A stretch of 64,000 nucleotides of DNA from Membranipora membranacea (lineage: Eukaryota; Bryozoa; Gymnolaemata; Cheilostomatida; Membraniporidae), in assembly GCA_914767715.1 (NCBI GenBank), contig OU612074.1, forward strand, positions 23,360,062 to 23,424,061, given 5' to 3'. How positions within the stretch are numbered: position 1 is the stretch's first letter; each line of letters opens with the position of its first letter. Shown here piece after piece: positions 63,839-64,000 of this stretch. Below the pieces are notes generated by a model, which was not told the origin of the DNA, did no database searches, and saw nothing but the letters and a program-made list of their open reading frames with translations. The translations under genes were made by a program, and so were the position numbers.

Positions 63839-64000
63839 CTATAAACAAAAACCAAAACAGGTTATTATTTCCACAGAACAAGACAATATCCTATCACTTC
63901 CTAACACTTTTAAGCTGATGCCTTGTCCTTGAGTTCAAGATGGAGGGGTAGAAATAAACATCTGACTGACTTGTAATACACAATAATAATTTCTCAATAT

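Overview
The window is nuclear DNA of an invertebrate animal. The genes are split into many short exons with GT-AG introns. The DNA is AT-rich and carries numerous short DNA transposons and minisatellites, plus SINE and LINE remnants. Exons join in phase into animal-type proteins: polycystin, Mind bomb, a folate-receptor-like protein, a glucose-type transporter, GDP-L-fucose synthase, isobutyryl-CoA dehydrogenase and a glutathione S-transferase. The sequence alone does not place the phylum.

Layout: 273-9606 (+) is the 3' part of a polycystin-1-like channel gene, whose cytoplasmic end carries a polyQ/Pro-Ala-Val linker and a ZU5/UPA-like module. 11090-14688 (-) is a complete four-exon folate-receptor-like secreted or GPI-anchored protein of 174 aa. 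16428-35990 (+) is a complete 19-exon Mind bomb E3 ubiquitin ligase of 936 aa. 35991-41265 is intergenic, with a truncated LINE and a MITE. 41266-48627 (+) is a complete 12-exon SLC2-type sugar transporter of 534 aa. 49655-54631 (-) is a complete eight-exon GDP-L-fucose synthase of 331 aa. 56446-63312 (+) is a complete ten-exon mitochondrial isobutyryl-CoA dehydrogenase of 419 aa. 63730-63838 (-) is the last exon of a glutathione S-transferase. I checked every exon junction in the six main models for phase continuity. Sugar transporter and fucose synthase are convergent; fucose synthase and dehydrogenase are divergent across 1.8 kb.

The most unusual signal is a recurring architecture. Tandem repeat arrays sit on exon-intron boundaries and copy the splice site together with the edge of the exon. 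Acceptor arrays occur at 13611-13690, 20264-20657, 27271-27442, 29993-30245 and 62441-62600. A donor array lies at 357-975, and a small donor duplication at 53656-53694. A CAG tract starts a polycystin exon, and a further minisatellite abuts the last Mind bomb acceptor. Nearly all clear minisatellites seen lie on or beside a splice junction. In each the copy nearest the coding exon gives the correct frame, so the arrays may be a trace of how introns in this genome grow or shift.

A second theme is a DNA transposon family in three copies (about 15.0, 38.2 and 58.6 kb) with TA flanks, inverted ends and many internal copies of GGCTCAACGTGCCCC. Other repeats are a MITE with about 120-bp inverted arms, a tRNA-derived SINE, a LINE 3' end with an 18-bp target duplication and a perfect 32-bp palindrome near the dehydrogenase gene.
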